A DNA stretch of 64,000 nucleotides from Cyclobacteriaceae bacterium (GCA_028278225.1 JANQEU010000055.1:141047-205046), one strand, 5' to 3'; counted from the first letter of the stretch, positions 27,607 to 37,381 are shown. Program-made: numbers and translations. The notes: generated by a model not told the origin, from the sequence alone.

Positions 27607-29247
27607 TTAGTTCAGAGGTATCGCTATGAACTTATTGAACCTTGGAAAGTCCTCAATTTGCCCTCTGAAATTCTGTCTTTGTACTTGTTTGATCTCTATT
27701 ACGATTTGGTCACCTTTCCTTGCATTTGCTGCAATTTGAGCCAGGTTAATTCGCTCACCTCCTCGTACTACTTGCCTACCAATACCACCACTAACCAAAG
27801 TTACTTCCGCCTGAGATACTCTAAATTTTGCGTCGTCAGGAAGGAATTCTGCAAATCCTTGTTCAGGAATTGGTCTAAGGTAAATCCTCGGTGATTTTGC
27901 CGAAATACCGGCCTTTATATTAACCTCACCCCTGTCGGTAAAGGCTTTGACCTCAGGTGCCGGAATAGGTCTAACTCCGAATTCCCTGCTTCCAATAGTA
28001 TTGCCACCGCTTCTTACGGTCAAAACAACCTTTGCCGCATTTGGTACGATAGTCACTGCTCCTGGAGTGGAACCTTTGATTGCCGCGCCACCCTGCGTTC
28101 TAAAATCCGGATTGTACGCCGCTCCGAGAGCAGGTACCTGTACATCCAGCTTATTTCCACAATTCAGGAACAAGGCGTTAACAGATTGCGATTGGATCTG
28201 AATGACGGGTTTCATCACAAAGTACTCAATTGTACTCATAAACGTGGAATCCGTTCCTCCCGGCATTGGTACTGTTATGGCTGCTTCAAAAGTCTTTCGG
28301 GCCTGGTTATTTACATAGTTACCCGGTGTCGCCACGAATTCAACTTTTCCTACACCACCGGAAACGGGAATATCATTTCCATTAAATGTCATTGTCGGTG
28401 TTATTCCTGAAGCTGAGGCTGCAATAAACATATCAGCCTTGTAGCGAGTTCCAGCTGCTACATACTTGGATTCGGGCATTACGACAGGCTTAATCTGGTC
28501 AAAACTCAAATCGCCTGCTCCAACTTTATTAGACAAGTAATCCAGCGCCCTAGTTTCATAACCGAGAATTCTTGATTGAAATTCACTCATGGTTGCAAGG
28601 CAGGCAGGTGTTGGGGATTCCTCAAACGCCAATTGGGAAAACTTTTTTCCCTGCTGATTTGGGTCTTTGTTATAGACCGGATCATCGGCAGCATCTACAG
28701 CAATTGGTTTATAGTGATCTAATTCAACGCTTGTAGCACCGAAACCCCCAAGTTTTTCTTTAATTAGCTCGGAATAACCGTTGAGTGTTTCTTTCAATGT
28801 TTCTCCATGTCCTTCACCTCCTTCTTCCGCCGGCATCATGTAATGTCCTACTTTGTTATAGTCAGTTTTACCCTGAAGGTGCTTGGCATCACCCGGATAC
28901 TCCGCTTCGTGATCAGCAAGATATCCACCGGTAATTGATACCATGGTATCCTTTATCGCGTCAAGTCCCTTTAATATCTCCTCAGTGGTTCGCCTGACCT
29001 CCTGAGCGGCCTCTACAACTTTCATATCCGCTTCCCTGTTACCAGTTTCATCGACGGTTTTCACAATACTCTCCACAATCTGCTGGTTCCGACCGGCACT
29101 TTCCTCATTGGCCCTAACCAAACTTTCGTTAATAAATACGAACTTGTCTATTACTGTGGTACTAACATTCAGTGCAAGCAAGGCGGTAAGCACCAAATAC
29201 ATCATACCGACCATTTTTTGACGTGGGGTTTCTTTTCCTCCGGCCAT
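27607..29247 (-). CDS. gldM: Gliding motility / T9SS motor protein GldM (PorM)
   Basis: 546 residues: a short cytoplasmic start (AGGKETPRQKMVGMMYLVL), one membrane helix (about 12-32), and a long periplasmic part of helical D1 and Ig-like domains (D2-D4), ending KFIAIPLN. GldM dimers couple the inner-membrane GldL motor to the GldKN ring. It lies 27 bases after gldL. Typical GldM landmarks such as TALLALNVS and NGNDIPVSGGVGKVEF are present. Confidence 0.97.
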   Translation of the reverse strand: MAGGKETPRQKMVGMMYLVLTALLALNVSTTVIDKFVFINESLVRANEESAGRNQQIVESIVKTVDETGNREADMKVVEAAQEVRRTTEEILKGLDAIKDTMVSITGGYLADHEAEYPGDAKHLQGKTDYNKVGHYMMPAEEGGEGHGETLKETLNGYSELIKEKLGGFGATSVELDHYKPIAVDAADDPVYNKDPNQQGKKFSQLAFEESPTPACLATMSEFQSRILGYETRALDYLSNKVGAGDLSFDQIKPVVMPESKYVAAGTRYKADMFIAASASGITPTMTFNGNDIPVSGGVGKVEFVATPGNYVNNQARKTFEAAITVPMPGGTDSTFMSTIEYFVMKPVIQIQSQSVNALFLNCGNKLDVQVPALGAAYNPDFRTQGGAAIKGSTPGAVTIVPNAAKVVLTVRSGGNTIGSREFGVRPIPAPEVKAFTDRGEVNIKAGISAKSPRIYLRPIPEQGFAEFLPDDAKFRVSQAEVTLVSGGIGRQVVRGGERINLAQIAANARKGDQIVIEIKQVQRQNFRGQIEDFPRFNKFIAIPLN

Positions 29248-29274
29248 AATTTGTGTTAATTAAGATTTGGTCAA

Positions 29275-30078
29275 TTATCCTTTCATGGCAGTCAACATTC
29301 CACCATACACGTTGTTAAGCGATGCTATATTGGAGGTGAGCTTGTTCAACTCCTCCTGGAAGGCTGCTGTTTCCCTGCCTGCATCGGCCATACCTTCAAG
29401 CGCAGTTGTCACATTTGAATAGAATTTATTCAATGCCTTTGTATGCCCTTGAGAGTCCTTCAATTCCATTTCATACAGTGCATTAAGCGCACTTAAACTC
29501 TTGGTAACATTTTGAACCTGAGAATGGTAATCCTTTGCATCTTTTGTAGCTTCCGACATGGCTTGCATGGCTTGCATGGCCACACCATAAGACTTGTTCA
29601 TTTCGGTCAAAGTCTGCGATGCTCCCTTTAGATTATTTGCATATTCGCTTGTTGCAATGGATGCATCACCCAGCTTGGCCATATTATTGGCTGAATCCGC
29701 CAGTTTTCGCATACCTTCCCCAAGGCTCTTTACCAAGTCCGGACCAACCTTTGCGTCAGCCATCATTTGGTCAGCCTGAGCTGCAACTCCACTGGCTGCC
29801 TGCGGTACCCGGCGAGGGGCGGCTGCAGGACCATCAAAGTCATCAGCTAATTCAGGATATACTTTTGCCCAATCCGGATCTTTATGCTTAGGTTCAAAAG
29901 CACTTAGAAAGAATATGATAGCCTCAGTTGTCAATCCAATTCCCAGCATCGCGGCAGCGCCTGGTAAGTGAAGAATTTTAAACATTGCTCCAACGATTAC
30001 AATAGAAGCCCCTATTCCGTAGATCTTAGGCATTATTGTCGAAAATAGAAGCTCGGTGAATCCGCCTTTTTTGCTCAT
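29275..30078 (-). CDS. gldL: Gliding motility / T9SS motor protein GldL (PorL)
   Basis: 267 residues. Two N-terminal membrane helices (about 19-35 and 41-61: IYGIGASIVIVGAMFKILHL and LGIGLTTEAIIFFLSAFEP) carry the Lys34 and Glu52 that correspond to the conserved charged pair of the proton-driven motor. The rest is a cytoplasmic helical domain rich in coiled-coil heptads. It forms the pentameric stator-like motor with a GldM dimer (family knowledge). Spacing is 37 bases from gldK and 27 to gldM. Confidence 0.97.
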   Translation of the reverse strand: MSKKGGFTELLFSTIMPKIYGIGASIVIVGAMFKILHLPGAAAMLGIGLTTEAIIFFLSAFEPKHKDPDWAKVYPELADDFDGPAAAPRRVPQAASGVAAQADQMMADAKVGPDLVKSLGEGMRKLADSANNMAKLGDASIATSEYANNLKGASQTLTEMNKSYGVAMQAMQAMSEATKDAKDYHSQVQNVTKSLSALNALYEMELKDSQGHTKALNKFYSNVTTALEGMADAGRETAAFQEELNKLTSNIASLNNVYGGMLTAMKG

Positions 30079-30115
30079 ATTTTTAAGTATTTAGGTTAGT
30101 ATTAAAATTTGAGGG

Positions 30116-31159
30116 TTAAAATTCATATCCGCTAGATCTTCCAAGGTATGTCATCGCACATCTAAACCCAATAGATGATCGTGCGGTATCTCTATGTTCA
30201 AATGAACGCGTACCGGTCTCAAGGAAATATGCTATATCTTTCCACGAACCTCCGCGCAGAACTTTGAAATCAATTCTGTCATCGTAATATGTCGGGTTCA
30301 AATCCCATACCAACGGCACAGCAGATGGGTTGTAAGCATCCTCGCACCATTCGGATACATTGCCGGACATATCATATAAACCATAATCATTTGCAAAATA
30401 CGTGGCCGTTGGGGCGGTATACGCAAAACCGTCGTCAAAGTAATTACCTCGCCCGGGTTTGAAGTTAGCCAACAAGCAACCTTTAACATTCCTTATATAG
30501 GGATTCCCCCAGGGGTACCTGTTCATATCTCTACCTCCTCTGGCAGCATACTCCCATTCCGCTTCAGAAGGCAGCCTGAACTCAGGCATCACAGGCAATC
30601 CGACATCCAGACGATAGTTGTTGAGGTGATCTGTCCTCCACTCACAAAAATATCTGGCTGCATTCCAGTCCACACCGACAACGGGATAGTCATCAAAGGC
30701 CGGATGTGACCAATAGTATTCAACAAAGGGGTCACCCATATGATGTGTAAAATCAGTAACCCAGACAGTCGTATCAGGCAACAGATCTGCAATGGAAAAT
30801 CCTGCCGGAATATCAACTTCAGAGCCTTCCGTCAGTTCCTGGGTAAACTGCCTGTATTCGTTGTTAGTTATCTCAGTATCATCCATAAAAAATGCACTGA
30901 TCGTAACTTGCTTGTTAAAGTTAATCTGAGTTGCGGCTACATCTTCATCCGCCTGTCCCATATGGAAAGTCCCGGCAGGGCAAGAAACCATTCCGAATGG
31001 TCTCGTCATCTCCCAACCCAGACGACCCTGAACTCCAATCAATTCCCCTCTATCATCCGTAGCTCCTCCTCCACCGCCAAAGAGGCCACAACCACTAAGG
31101 GCCACAATTATGGCTATATATTGCAAAAAAGATAGCTTAGAAACACGCATAATATTCAT
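30116..31159 (-). CDS. gldK: Gliding motility / T9SS lipoprotein GldK (PorK)
   Basis: About 347 residues from the ATG at 31159 (MNIMRVSK); 31150 is also possible, while the in-frame ATG at 31198 adds an unlikely leader. The lipobox is VALSGC, followed by a glycine-rich linker and a formylglycine-generating-enzyme (FGE)-sulfatase-like domain (about 45-340) with SEAEWEYAARGGRDMNRYPW and the closing SSIGFRCAMTYLG. GldK uses this fold structurally, forming outer-membrane-anchored rings with GldN. It is the first gene of gldKLMN. A candidate promoter lies at 31232-31263. Confidence 0.96.
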   Translation of the reverse strand: MNIMRVSKLSFLQYIAIIVALSGCGLFGGGGGATDDRGELIGVQGRLGWEMTRPFGMVSCPAGTFHMGQADEDVAATQINFNKQVTISAFFMDDTEITNNEYRQFTQELTEGSEVDIPAGFSIADLLPDTTVWVTDFTHHMGDPFVEYYWSHPAFDDYPVVGVDWNAARYFCEWRTDHLNNYRLDVGLPVMPEFRLPSEAEWEYAARGGRDMNRYPWGNPYIRNVKGCLLANFKPGRGNYFDDGFAYTAPTATYFANDYGLYDMSGNVSEWCEDAYNPSAVPLVWDLNPTYYDDRIDFKVLRGGSWKDIAYFLETGTRSFEHRDTARSSIGFRCAMTYLGRSSGYEF

Positions 31160-31231
31160 AACACCTAATTTGTACACGCAAGTATGTAAATTAAACAAAC
31201 TTCTACAATAATTATTGTGTGATAAAGAGCT

Positions 31232-31263
31232 TAAATATATAATCTTAATTAAAAACTGGCCAA
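31232..31263 (-). promoter_or_regulatory. Candidate promoter for gldKLMN
   Basis: On the minus strand a TTG (31261-31263) is followed after 21 bases by TATATTTA (31232-31239), one mismatch from TAnnTTTG. It lies about 73 bases before the gldK ATG in an A/T-rich stretch after the porP stop. Read-through from porP is also possible, as no terminator is seen. Confidence 0.4.
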
Positions 31264-31308
31264 AAAATAATCTATAAATAATGAAATTGAGACAAGAAAT
31301 GAGTCAAT

Positions 31309-32271
31309 TCAATGTGTGAATCTTGGCGTTTTGACCTGTTTCCTTCCTCCGAGAACGAATTCAGGTATATTGTACCTTAGGAATATCTCCTGAGAAGTCG
31401 GCTGCTTCGCATCTTGCTCATCCACAACATAATCCAAAGCGTATCCAAGCTGTAGTTTATTACCCGGAAGAAATGAATACCCAAACATGAAGATGACTGC
31501 CTCGGCCCACCTGTAAGATGCTCCACCCCATGCTTTCTGACCAATGTTGATTATCGCACTCAGGTCAAAGGAAAATGAGTTTAAATCAGACCGTACGGTC
31601 AAAGAGGGACTCAGCGAAAGATCACGGTTCAGCCTTTTGTCAAATCCGCCAATCATATTATAAGTCCGGATAAGTTTGTTTTCAAGACCATTTGCCAGGC
31701 TATCAAGACCATAATCGAATGACGGCTCCAAAATATTTAAAGCGGACAATCCAACAAAGAAATCACTGCCGGATGTGTACAATGTCCCAAGCCCCAGATT
31801 GAAGTTTAATTGAGACTCCCTTCGACCCACATTAAACGGGTCGTCCGGATTATTGAACCGTAACTCATCGAATTTCTGAATTTGAGTGTACATACCTGGC
31901 AGCAATCCGATCTTCAAAGTGCCCGAACCGATCTCCATCTGATAGGAAACCGGAACATTCAGTATCATATTCGTAACAGGGCCCAAATTGTCATTCACCG
32001 CTATCAAGCCAATACCTGTGATCTTCCCAATTACAGGGATAGAGGCTGTGATTGCCTGTGAATTAGGAGCTCCTCCGGATCCATCAAACGTAGAGGAGTA
32101 TCCCGTCCATTGGCTCCTGACCTGAAAAGTGAGATGTGAAATTTCGTCATTACCGACAAATGCGGGATTGCTAAATGTCGGATTAAACATATAGTGACTA
32201 AATATTATATCATTTTGTCCAAGAAGTGGAAAGCTGATCAGAATAACGATAATGCCGAGACACCTTCTCAT
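31309..32271 (-). CDS. porP: PorP/SprF-family outer-membrane protein
   Basis: 320 residues with a signal peptide (MRRCLGIIVILISFPLLGQ) and the family start DIIFSHYMFNPTFSNPAFVG (cf. QFSQYMFNPLAYNPAYAG of PorP/SprF). The barrel-like body has many aromatic-girdled strands and closes before a polar tail. PorP-type proteins bind type-B CTD cargo or attach to the T9SS translocon. Position directly before gldK matches the porP-porKLMN order. The C-terminal tail (KQVKTPRFTH) extends beyond the last strand. Confidence 0.93.
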   Translation of the reverse strand: MRRCLGIIVILISFPLLGQNDIIFSHYMFNPTFSNPAFVGNDEISHLTFQVRSQWTGYSSTFDGSGGAPNSQAITASIPVIGKITGIGLIAVNDNLGPVTNMILNVPVSYQMEIGSGTLKIGLLPGMYTQIQKFDELRFNNPDDPFNVGRRESQLNFNLGLGTLYTSGSDFFVGLSALNILEPSFDYGLDSLANGLENKLIRTYNMIGGFDKRLNRDLSLSPSLTVRSDLNSFSFDLSAIINIGQKAWGGASYRWAEAVIFMFGYSFLPGNKLQLGYALDYVVDEQDAKQPTSQEIFLRYNIPEFVLGGRKQVKTPRFTH

Positions 32272-32318
32272 AAAATGATTTACGGGTATAACATTAACAG
32301 TGTTTTACCTTATGTCCC

Positions 32319-33107
32319 CTATGATATTCCGTTAGCTTTTTTGATGTACAATTCCAAAGCACCGGTCATTGAAGGAGCATTCGGCAACGGAGCCTGAATA
32401 TCCAGGATCAAGTTTGCCTCTTTCACTGCTTTAGAGGTTGTCGGCCCAAAGGCAGCAATCCTCGTTTTGTTTTGCTTGAAATCCGGGAAATTGTCAAATA
32501 AGGAAGTGATCCCGGAAGGGCTAAAAAATGCGATTATGTCATAGTTGACGTCGGCCAGGTCCGAAAGGTCGCTTGCCACGGTTCTATAAATAATCGCCTC
32601 CTTGTATGTGTATTCGTTTTCTTCAAGGAAATTTGGGATGTCGTTTTTACGAATATCCGAACAAGGAAAGATGTACTTTTCCGATTTATGTTTTTTGAGA
32701 ACCTCAATCAAATCCTTGGCCGTTCTGTGACCTGTAAATATCTTCCTTTTTCTGATGACAATATATTTCTGCAAATAGTTAGCTGTCTGTTCCGAGATGC
32801 AGAAATACTTCATATCGGTCGGTATTTCCACTTTGCTTTGGGAAGCTAACCTGAAGAAGTGGTCCACAGCATTGCGGCTGGTAAAAATGACAGCGGTGAA
32901 ATCCAGAAAATTCACTTTTTGCTTTCTGAACTCTTTGATCTCGACAGGATCAATTTTTATGAATGGACGAAAGTCAATTTTGATATTGTACTTTTCCGCC
33001 AATGTGTAATAAGGTGATTTTTCATCAACCGGTTTAGGTTGCGAAACCAGAATGCTCTCTACCCTAGTCATTCGCCCGTTGTCTTCCAGTATCAGATCAT
33101 TACTCAT
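32319..33107 (-). CDS. hemD: Uroporphyrinogen-III synthase
   Basis: 262 residues with the two-domain HemD pattern: FTAVIFTSRNAVDHFF at about 69-84, YFCISEQTANYL at about 104, YIFPCSDIRKNDIPNFL, DIIAFFSPSGITSLF, and RIAAFGPTTSKAVKE near the end. It closes and inverts ring D of hydroxymethylbilane in tetrapyrrole synthesis, in the cytosol. Overall conservation is low, as is usual for HemD. It sits between a DUF4271 gene (22 bases upstream) and porP, a linkage repeated in many Bacteroidota. The N-terminal leader before VESILVSQPKP is slightly long. Confidence 0.92.
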   Translation of the reverse strand: MSNDLILEDNGRMTRVESILVSQPKPVDEKSPYYTLAEKYNIKIDFRPFIKIDPVEIKEFRKQKVNFLDFTAVIFTSRNAVDHFFRLASQSKVEIPTDMKYFCISEQTANYLQKYIVIRKRKIFTGHRTAKDLIEVLKKHKSEKYIFPCSDIRKNDIPNFLEENEYTYKEAIIYRTVASDLSDLADVNYDIIAFFSPSGITSLFDNFPDFKQNKTRIAAFGPTTSKAVKEANLILDIQAPLPNAPSMTGALELYIKKANGIS

Positions 33108-33129
33108 GCCTATTCCGCTTTTTCGTTAT

Positions 33130-34239
33130 CTATTTTGTAAAGATCAAGGCGATAATTACAGCGCCCAAGATTTCTGTCGTGCAAAGGTAGGAAATAATAT
33201 GGAGTTTTTTGTACCTGAGATTCAATCCGATTTTGTAATAATAATAAATCAGAAAAACCACGTAGGCTATGAAGTAGTAGTGTTTCCAAATCCAGCTCCC
33301 CGCAGATTTACCAAAGATATCCAGCCAATATTTTCCGAAAAAAATTGCAACCAGCAGCAAAGACAAAGTGGTAAAAAATCGTAAGAAATCATAGACCTGC
33401 GTGTAGGCAAGATTCCGAAAAGAATTAAGCCTTGTAATTGCTGAAATCAAAAAGTATTTGAAGATCAGTGCGCCCAATATCACAGCAGAGTAACCCAGCC
33501 ATCCGAGCAGGCTCATGTTAAGATCGCCGTAATAATTGGGATTGCTGAAATCGTTGATATACCAAAAAGCAAAACCACTCAATGAGCTTAAGATCACGGA
33601 CAGAATAACCAGGGTGAGATCAAACTCGTTCGTCCTTTCGGTAGATGTTGACTTACGGAAAATCGATACTTTAAAAAGATCATCAAATGTGGCAGGTAAA
33701 TAATATTTCAGATATCCCACAAGTAAGACCTGTACAAGGAATACGATGATAAACAGTGAATTTAGATCCGGCCCTACCCTCGGTTCTATTGGGTTGCTAA
33801 TGATTGTCCGATCAAAATCATTATCAAACAGAATGGCGCTGATCGATCTGAAATCACCGTCAGTACTCAAAGCCAAATAGATGGAATCTGATTTTGTGAT
33901 TTGTAACAGATCCGTTTTCGTCATCTCCAGACACAACAAATTCGTAAAATGCAGACGGCTGTTGAGCCAGACATTAAACGGGTCACCGTTGCATATTTTG
34001 ATCACATCATAGTCCTCTTGACTATCAAGAAATAACCCAATGTTCTTATGGGCGAAAAAGTCAGTGACAATGTTTATATCGTTCGATGTGGAGACAGAAA
34101 TAAATCTGATAGACAGATCTTCCTTTTCGATGAGGTCATCCTGGCCAAAAGTGTAATATGAAAACAGTAGACTTGATACAAAAGCAAATATCCGTGTACT
34201 AGAAATATGATGTAAAACCGAAATGTATTTTAGTGTCAT
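33130..34239 (-). CDS. DUF4271 integral membrane protein
   Basis: About 369 residues from the ATG at 34239 (MTLKYISVLHH); a reading from 34329 adds 30 residues and more overlap. A signal peptide (ending FSYYTFGQ) and a soluble domain of about 130 residues precede six membrane helices (about 150-370) in the DUF4271 arrangement, ending AVIIALIFTK. The start overlaps the upstream Omp85-like gene by 41 bases. The function is unknown. Its constant place before hemD-porP-gldKLMN suggests a role near the T9SS or envelope, but this is inference. Confidence 0.82.
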   Translation of the reverse strand: MTLKYISVLHHISSTRIFAFVSSLLFSYYTFGQDDLIEKEDLSIRFISVSTSNDINIVTDFFAHKNIGLFLDSQEDYDVIKICNGDPFNVWLNSRLHFTNLLCLEMTKTDLLQITKSDSIYLALSTDGDFRSISAILFDNDFDRTIISNPIEPRVGPDLNSLFIIVFLVQVLLVGYLKYYLPATFDDLFKVSIFRKSTSTERTNEFDLTLVILSVILSSLSGFAFWYINDFSNPNYYGDLNMSLLGWLGYSAVILGALIFKYFLISAITRLNSFRNLAYTQVYDFLRFFTTLSLLLVAIFFGKYWLDIFGKSAGSWIWKHYYFIAYVVFLIYYYYKIGLNLRYKKLHIISYLCTTEILGAVIIALIFTK

Positions 34240-35824
34240 TGATTGAAACGGGTTGATCTTTTGCAAGCCCATTGGCAAAAATAAAATTAAAAAAACCACT
34301 CTTTGTTGTGAGCGCAATACCTCCGCCAATACCGGCTATTATTCTTCTCTTGTCGGCAGAAAACGGGTTGTGGACGACTCCTGTATCAAAGAATAAGAGA
34401 AGGTATGACTGATCTTCCAAATATTGCCGGAACTCCAGTTGTTCCGTAACCATGGTTTTCGCAAAAATCTCATTTTCATTGAACCCGCGGAATGTTTTTA
34501 ATCCACCTAACCTGTAAAGTTCATTTTCCACGAGGTTGTCGTTGTCTATGTATCGAAATATTGATCTGCCGGTCACTGAAGCCCGCTTACCAATGGTTTT
34601 TTGAAAAAACAGGGATCCTTCAAGCCTTACGGCTACGCCACCGGCCCCCAGAGAATCTCCGGCTCCCTGATCGTCAATTTTCTTGTCTCCCACTTCCGAC
34701 AAAAAACCAAATGATATCTCGTCGGCTCGTGATATTCCACTAAAATTGTCCTGACTTGAAACTGATAGTCCATACCAGTTCGTCATGAACGGCACGTATT
34801 TTTCGTTTCCGGCTGTTTCGATCAGTGTACTGGCGTCTTGCTCAAAACGAAATGCCATGAGCAGACCTCCGGATATATTTTTGCTGATTGAGATCCCAAG
34901 GTTACGATTAAGGAATGTTGTATCCTGCTTAAACATCGAAACCTCAAACCCAAGTGTCAAATCGGAATGTAAAAAATAGGGGTGAGAATAATCCAGATCC
35001 AATGATTGCGAGAACTCCTGAAATCGATTCCAACTGAATGACAGCCTTTTCCCCGATCTGAATAAATTTCTCAGCTCCAGGTCGAGGTAGCCGGTCAGGA
35101 TTGATTTTGAGTTCCGGCTTTGCAGTAATCCAATCACTCCTTCAAATGTGTTGGTGTTTTGCACCTGGATACTTGTATGGATCATGGCTTTGCCATTGCT
35201 AAAACCAATGCCGGGTGCTTCCGTGAATTTCAGGAAGGGAAACAACTCCAGTTTTTTGCTCATGCTTTGATAGTCAATCTCCCGAAATGGTTCTCCCGGA
35301 ACCATGTTGAACACATCCCACAGGAACCGGTCACTTAATCTACCCGAAAGTCCTGCAACTCTAATTGTGTCATACGTAATAAGTACTTTCCTGTCGATGA
35401 TGATATCTGCCAGAACCTGATCCTTTTTTTCTTCAATGTTGGCCAGCGACAACGACACAAATGGATAACCGGAATCAGAATATTCATCCAATAGATCATC
35501 CAAATCCCGGACTTTCCTTAAATGGATTTCAGCGGAATCCACAATTACCCGTTTTGGTCTCCAACGATACTTTTCGCCAAAATGGAAATACAAAAATTCA
35601 TCGGCGCCTGTACGCTTTATACTATCTAGGTTCGAGTAAATGTACCCTTCCATAATTTTGTTGACAAGAAATTGCCGCACCTGCGAGGTGACCTGAAGCG
35701 AGTCACTTCGGGATATATTGAATGTATCGGCACCAGCAATCCAGTACTGAGTCTGCGCATTGACCCCGGTATTGAGCACAAGCCAAAAAAGGATGAACAG
35801 GCACCACTTACACAGCTTCTCCAC
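34199..35824 (-). CDS. BamA/TamA-like (Omp85 superfamily) outer-membrane protein
   Basis: 541 residues with a GTG start and signal peptide (ending TGVNAQTQYW). The N-terminal half has POTRA-like units (about 90-150 and 150-225: VLITYDTIRVAGLSGRL), and the C-terminal 310 residues a 16-strand Omp85 barrel with the loop-6-type RLGGLKTFRGFNENE. It ends in FGFTSYF. Omp85 proteins insert barrels or export polypeptides. It is shorter than BamA (fewer POTRA units), so it is a specialised paralogue rather than BamA. It is divergent from hemW. Confidence 0.87.
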   Translation of the reverse strand: MEKLCKWCLFILFWLVLNTGVNAQTQYWIAGADTFNISRSDSLQVTSQVRQFLVNKIMEGYIYSNLDSIKRTGADEFLYFHFGEKYRWRPKRVIVDSAEIHLRKVRDLDDLLDEYSDSGYPFVSLSLANIEEKKDQVLADIIIDRKVLITYDTIRVAGLSGRLSDRFLWDVFNMVPGEPFREIDYQSMSKKLELFPFLKFTEAPGIGFSNGKAMIHTSIQVQNTNTFEGVIGLLQSRNSKSILTGYLDLELRNLFRSGKRLSFSWNRFQEFSQSLDLDYSHPYFLHSDLTLGFEVSMFKQDTTFLNRNLGISISKNISGGLLMAFRFEQDASTLIETAGNEKYVPFMTNWYGLSVSSQDNFSGISRADEISFGFLSEVGDKKIDDQGAGDSLGAGGVAVRLEGSLFFQKTIGKRASVTGRSIFRYIDNDNLVENELYRLGGLKTFRGFNENEIFAKTMVTEQLEFRQYLEDQSYLLLFFDTGVVHNPFSADKRRIIAGIGGGIALTTKSGFFNFIFANGLAKDQPVSINDTKIHFGFTSYF

Positions 35825-35830
35825 AAAATG

Positions 35831-35838
35831 TAAATTTG
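35831..35838 (+). promoter_or_regulatory. Putative -7 box of hemW
   Basis: TAAATTTG, a perfect TAnnTTTG match, lies 20 bases before the TTG start of hemW in the 33-base gap between the divergent genes. The -33 element is not obvious. The predicted leader is about 13 bases. Confidence 0.5.
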
Positions 35839-35857
35839 GATCAGTAAACGTAGTGAA

Positions 35858-36982
35858 TTGGCAGGATTATATATTCATATTCCGTATTGTACTAAAGCCT
35901 GCCATTACTGTGACTTTCATTTTAGTACAAATCTGGGTACCCGCGATGATCTGATTGAATGTTTGAAAAGAGAGATCCGGCTTAAGTCGGATCCTGATAC
36001 GAAACTGAAAACCATCTATTTCGGTGGTGGAACCCCATCCATTTTAACCAAAAGTGAGTTGAATGGTATTTTGAGACAGATCTACCAAAGTTATGATGCC
36101 GGTCTATCCGAGGAAATTACAATTGAATCCAATCCTGAAGATCTTACACTTTCCAAATTGGGATCATATATGTCGATGGGAATCAACAGACTTAGCATCG
36201 GTGTCCAGACATTTAATGATCAAAAACTCAAATTTTTGAATAGAAACCATGATAGTATCAGGGCAAAGAAAGCAATCAGGGACGCGCAGCAAACGGGCTT
36301 TGAAAATGTGTCTGCTGATTTGATTTTCGGTATCCCCGGAACCGGAATGAAGGAATGGCAAACGGACCTTGCACAGATCCTGGAATTTAATATTCCCCAT
36401 ATTTCCATATATGGACTGACGATTGAGGAGAGGACGGCATTCGGCAATTGGACCAGACGAGGCAAAATAGACCCCATGCAAGAAGATCTTCAAATTGCAC
36501 AGTTCGAGCTTGCCCATGAAGTTCTGACAGAAAATGGCTACGAACATTACGAAGTGTCAAATTATGCTTTACCTGGATTCAGGTCTGTCCACAATCTTTC
36601 CTATTGGACGCAGGAAAAATACACAGGGATCGGACCCGGCGCCCATTCTTATGACGGGGTAGCGCGTAGCATAAATATTTCGCATAATCGCAAATATGTC
36701 AAATCGATCATGGAGGGTGTGATACCGGAGACGGTTGAGCATCTAACCGGAACCCAGAAACTGAATGAATATGTTATGACACGATGCAGGACCAGTTTCG
36801 GTATCAATCCGGATTACATAAAAAATATGTTCGGCAGGGACCTGCTGGAAGATAAAGACGCTGAACTGGATCAACTGGAAAGGCGCGGACTGATTCACCT
36901 GTCAGATGGCGGGATCTTCGCCAGTCCAAAAGGATATTTGATGGCAGATGAAATTGCATTGAAGTTATTTTATGATGAATAG
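35858..36982 (+). CDS. hemW: Radical SAM heme chaperone HemW
   Basis: 374 residues from a TTG start. The [4Fe-4S] cluster motif is Cys11, Cys15 and Cys18 in PYCTKACHYCDFHF, with the extra cysteine-free HemW-type context. IYFGGGTPSIL, TIESNPEDLT, RLSIGVQTFND and VSADLIFGIPG follow, then a C-terminal HemW domain (GIGPGAHSYDG, about 267). It is a HemN-like protein that carries heme rather than oxidising coproporphyrinogen. The next gene is 30 bases away on the same strand. Confidence 0.95.
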   Translation: MAGLYIHIPYCTKACHYCDFHFSTNLGTRDDLIECLKREIRLKSDPDTKLKTIYFGGGTPSILTKSELNGILRQIYQSYDAGLSEEITIESNPEDLTLSKLGSYMSMGINRLSIGVQTFNDQKLKFLNRNHDSIRAKKAIRDAQQTGFENVSADLIFGIPGTGMKEWQTDLAQILEFNIPHISIYGLTIEERTAFGNWTRRGKIDPMQEDLQIAQFELAHEVLTENGYEHYEVSNYALPGFRSVHNLSYWTQEKYTGIGPGAHSYDGVARSINISHNRKYVKSIMEGVIPETVEHLTGTQKLNEYVMTRCRTSFGINPDYIKNMFGRDLLEDKDAELDQLERRGLIHLSDGGIFASPKGYLMADEIALKLFYDE

Positions 36983-37012
36983 TTAACTTACAGTTAAAAC
37001 TTCCGGCATCTG

Positions 37013-37381
37013 ATGAAAACTGACATAAAAAAGGCATTGGTACTCTTAAAATCGCTAATATTCCACTACCATGGCCTTGATCAGGATGAAAAAAAAATAC
37101 TTGAGAAATATGTGAATGAAATAGATGCATGGGAGGAATACGAATGGGCTTCTGATTTCATTGCACTGGACTATTTGTCAGCTTTCGAAAGATCCAAGGA
37201 ATTTCTGGGTAAGGTATTTAATGCGATGCCCGAGGAAAAGAGATTGGAATATCTATTGGATACCTGGGAGTCCAATCATCTGAAGGGATACGTCACTGAA
37301 ATGGAAACAACCGCCATGATCAATCTGGCCAAGGATTGGTCAATCGAAAAGATGTTTCTTACCAAAATCAATCAGTCCTAG
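37013..37381 (+). CDS. Small helical protein of unknown function
   Basis: 122 residues with no signal peptide. The whole chain is predicted helical (LVLLKSLIFHYHGLDQDEKKI, DWSIEKMFLTK at the end) and rich in Glu, Lys and Trp, so probably cytosolic. The general look recalls TerB-like helical domains, but I see no conserved acidic metal site and would not assert that. It follows hemW at 30 bases and is probably cotranscribed. Confidence 0.65.
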   Translation: MKTDIKKALVLLKSLIFHYHGLDQDEKKILEKYVNEIDAWEEYEWASDFIALDYLSAFERSKEFLGKVFNAMPEEKRLEYLLDTWESNHLKGYVTEMETTAMINLAKDWSIEKMFLTKINQS

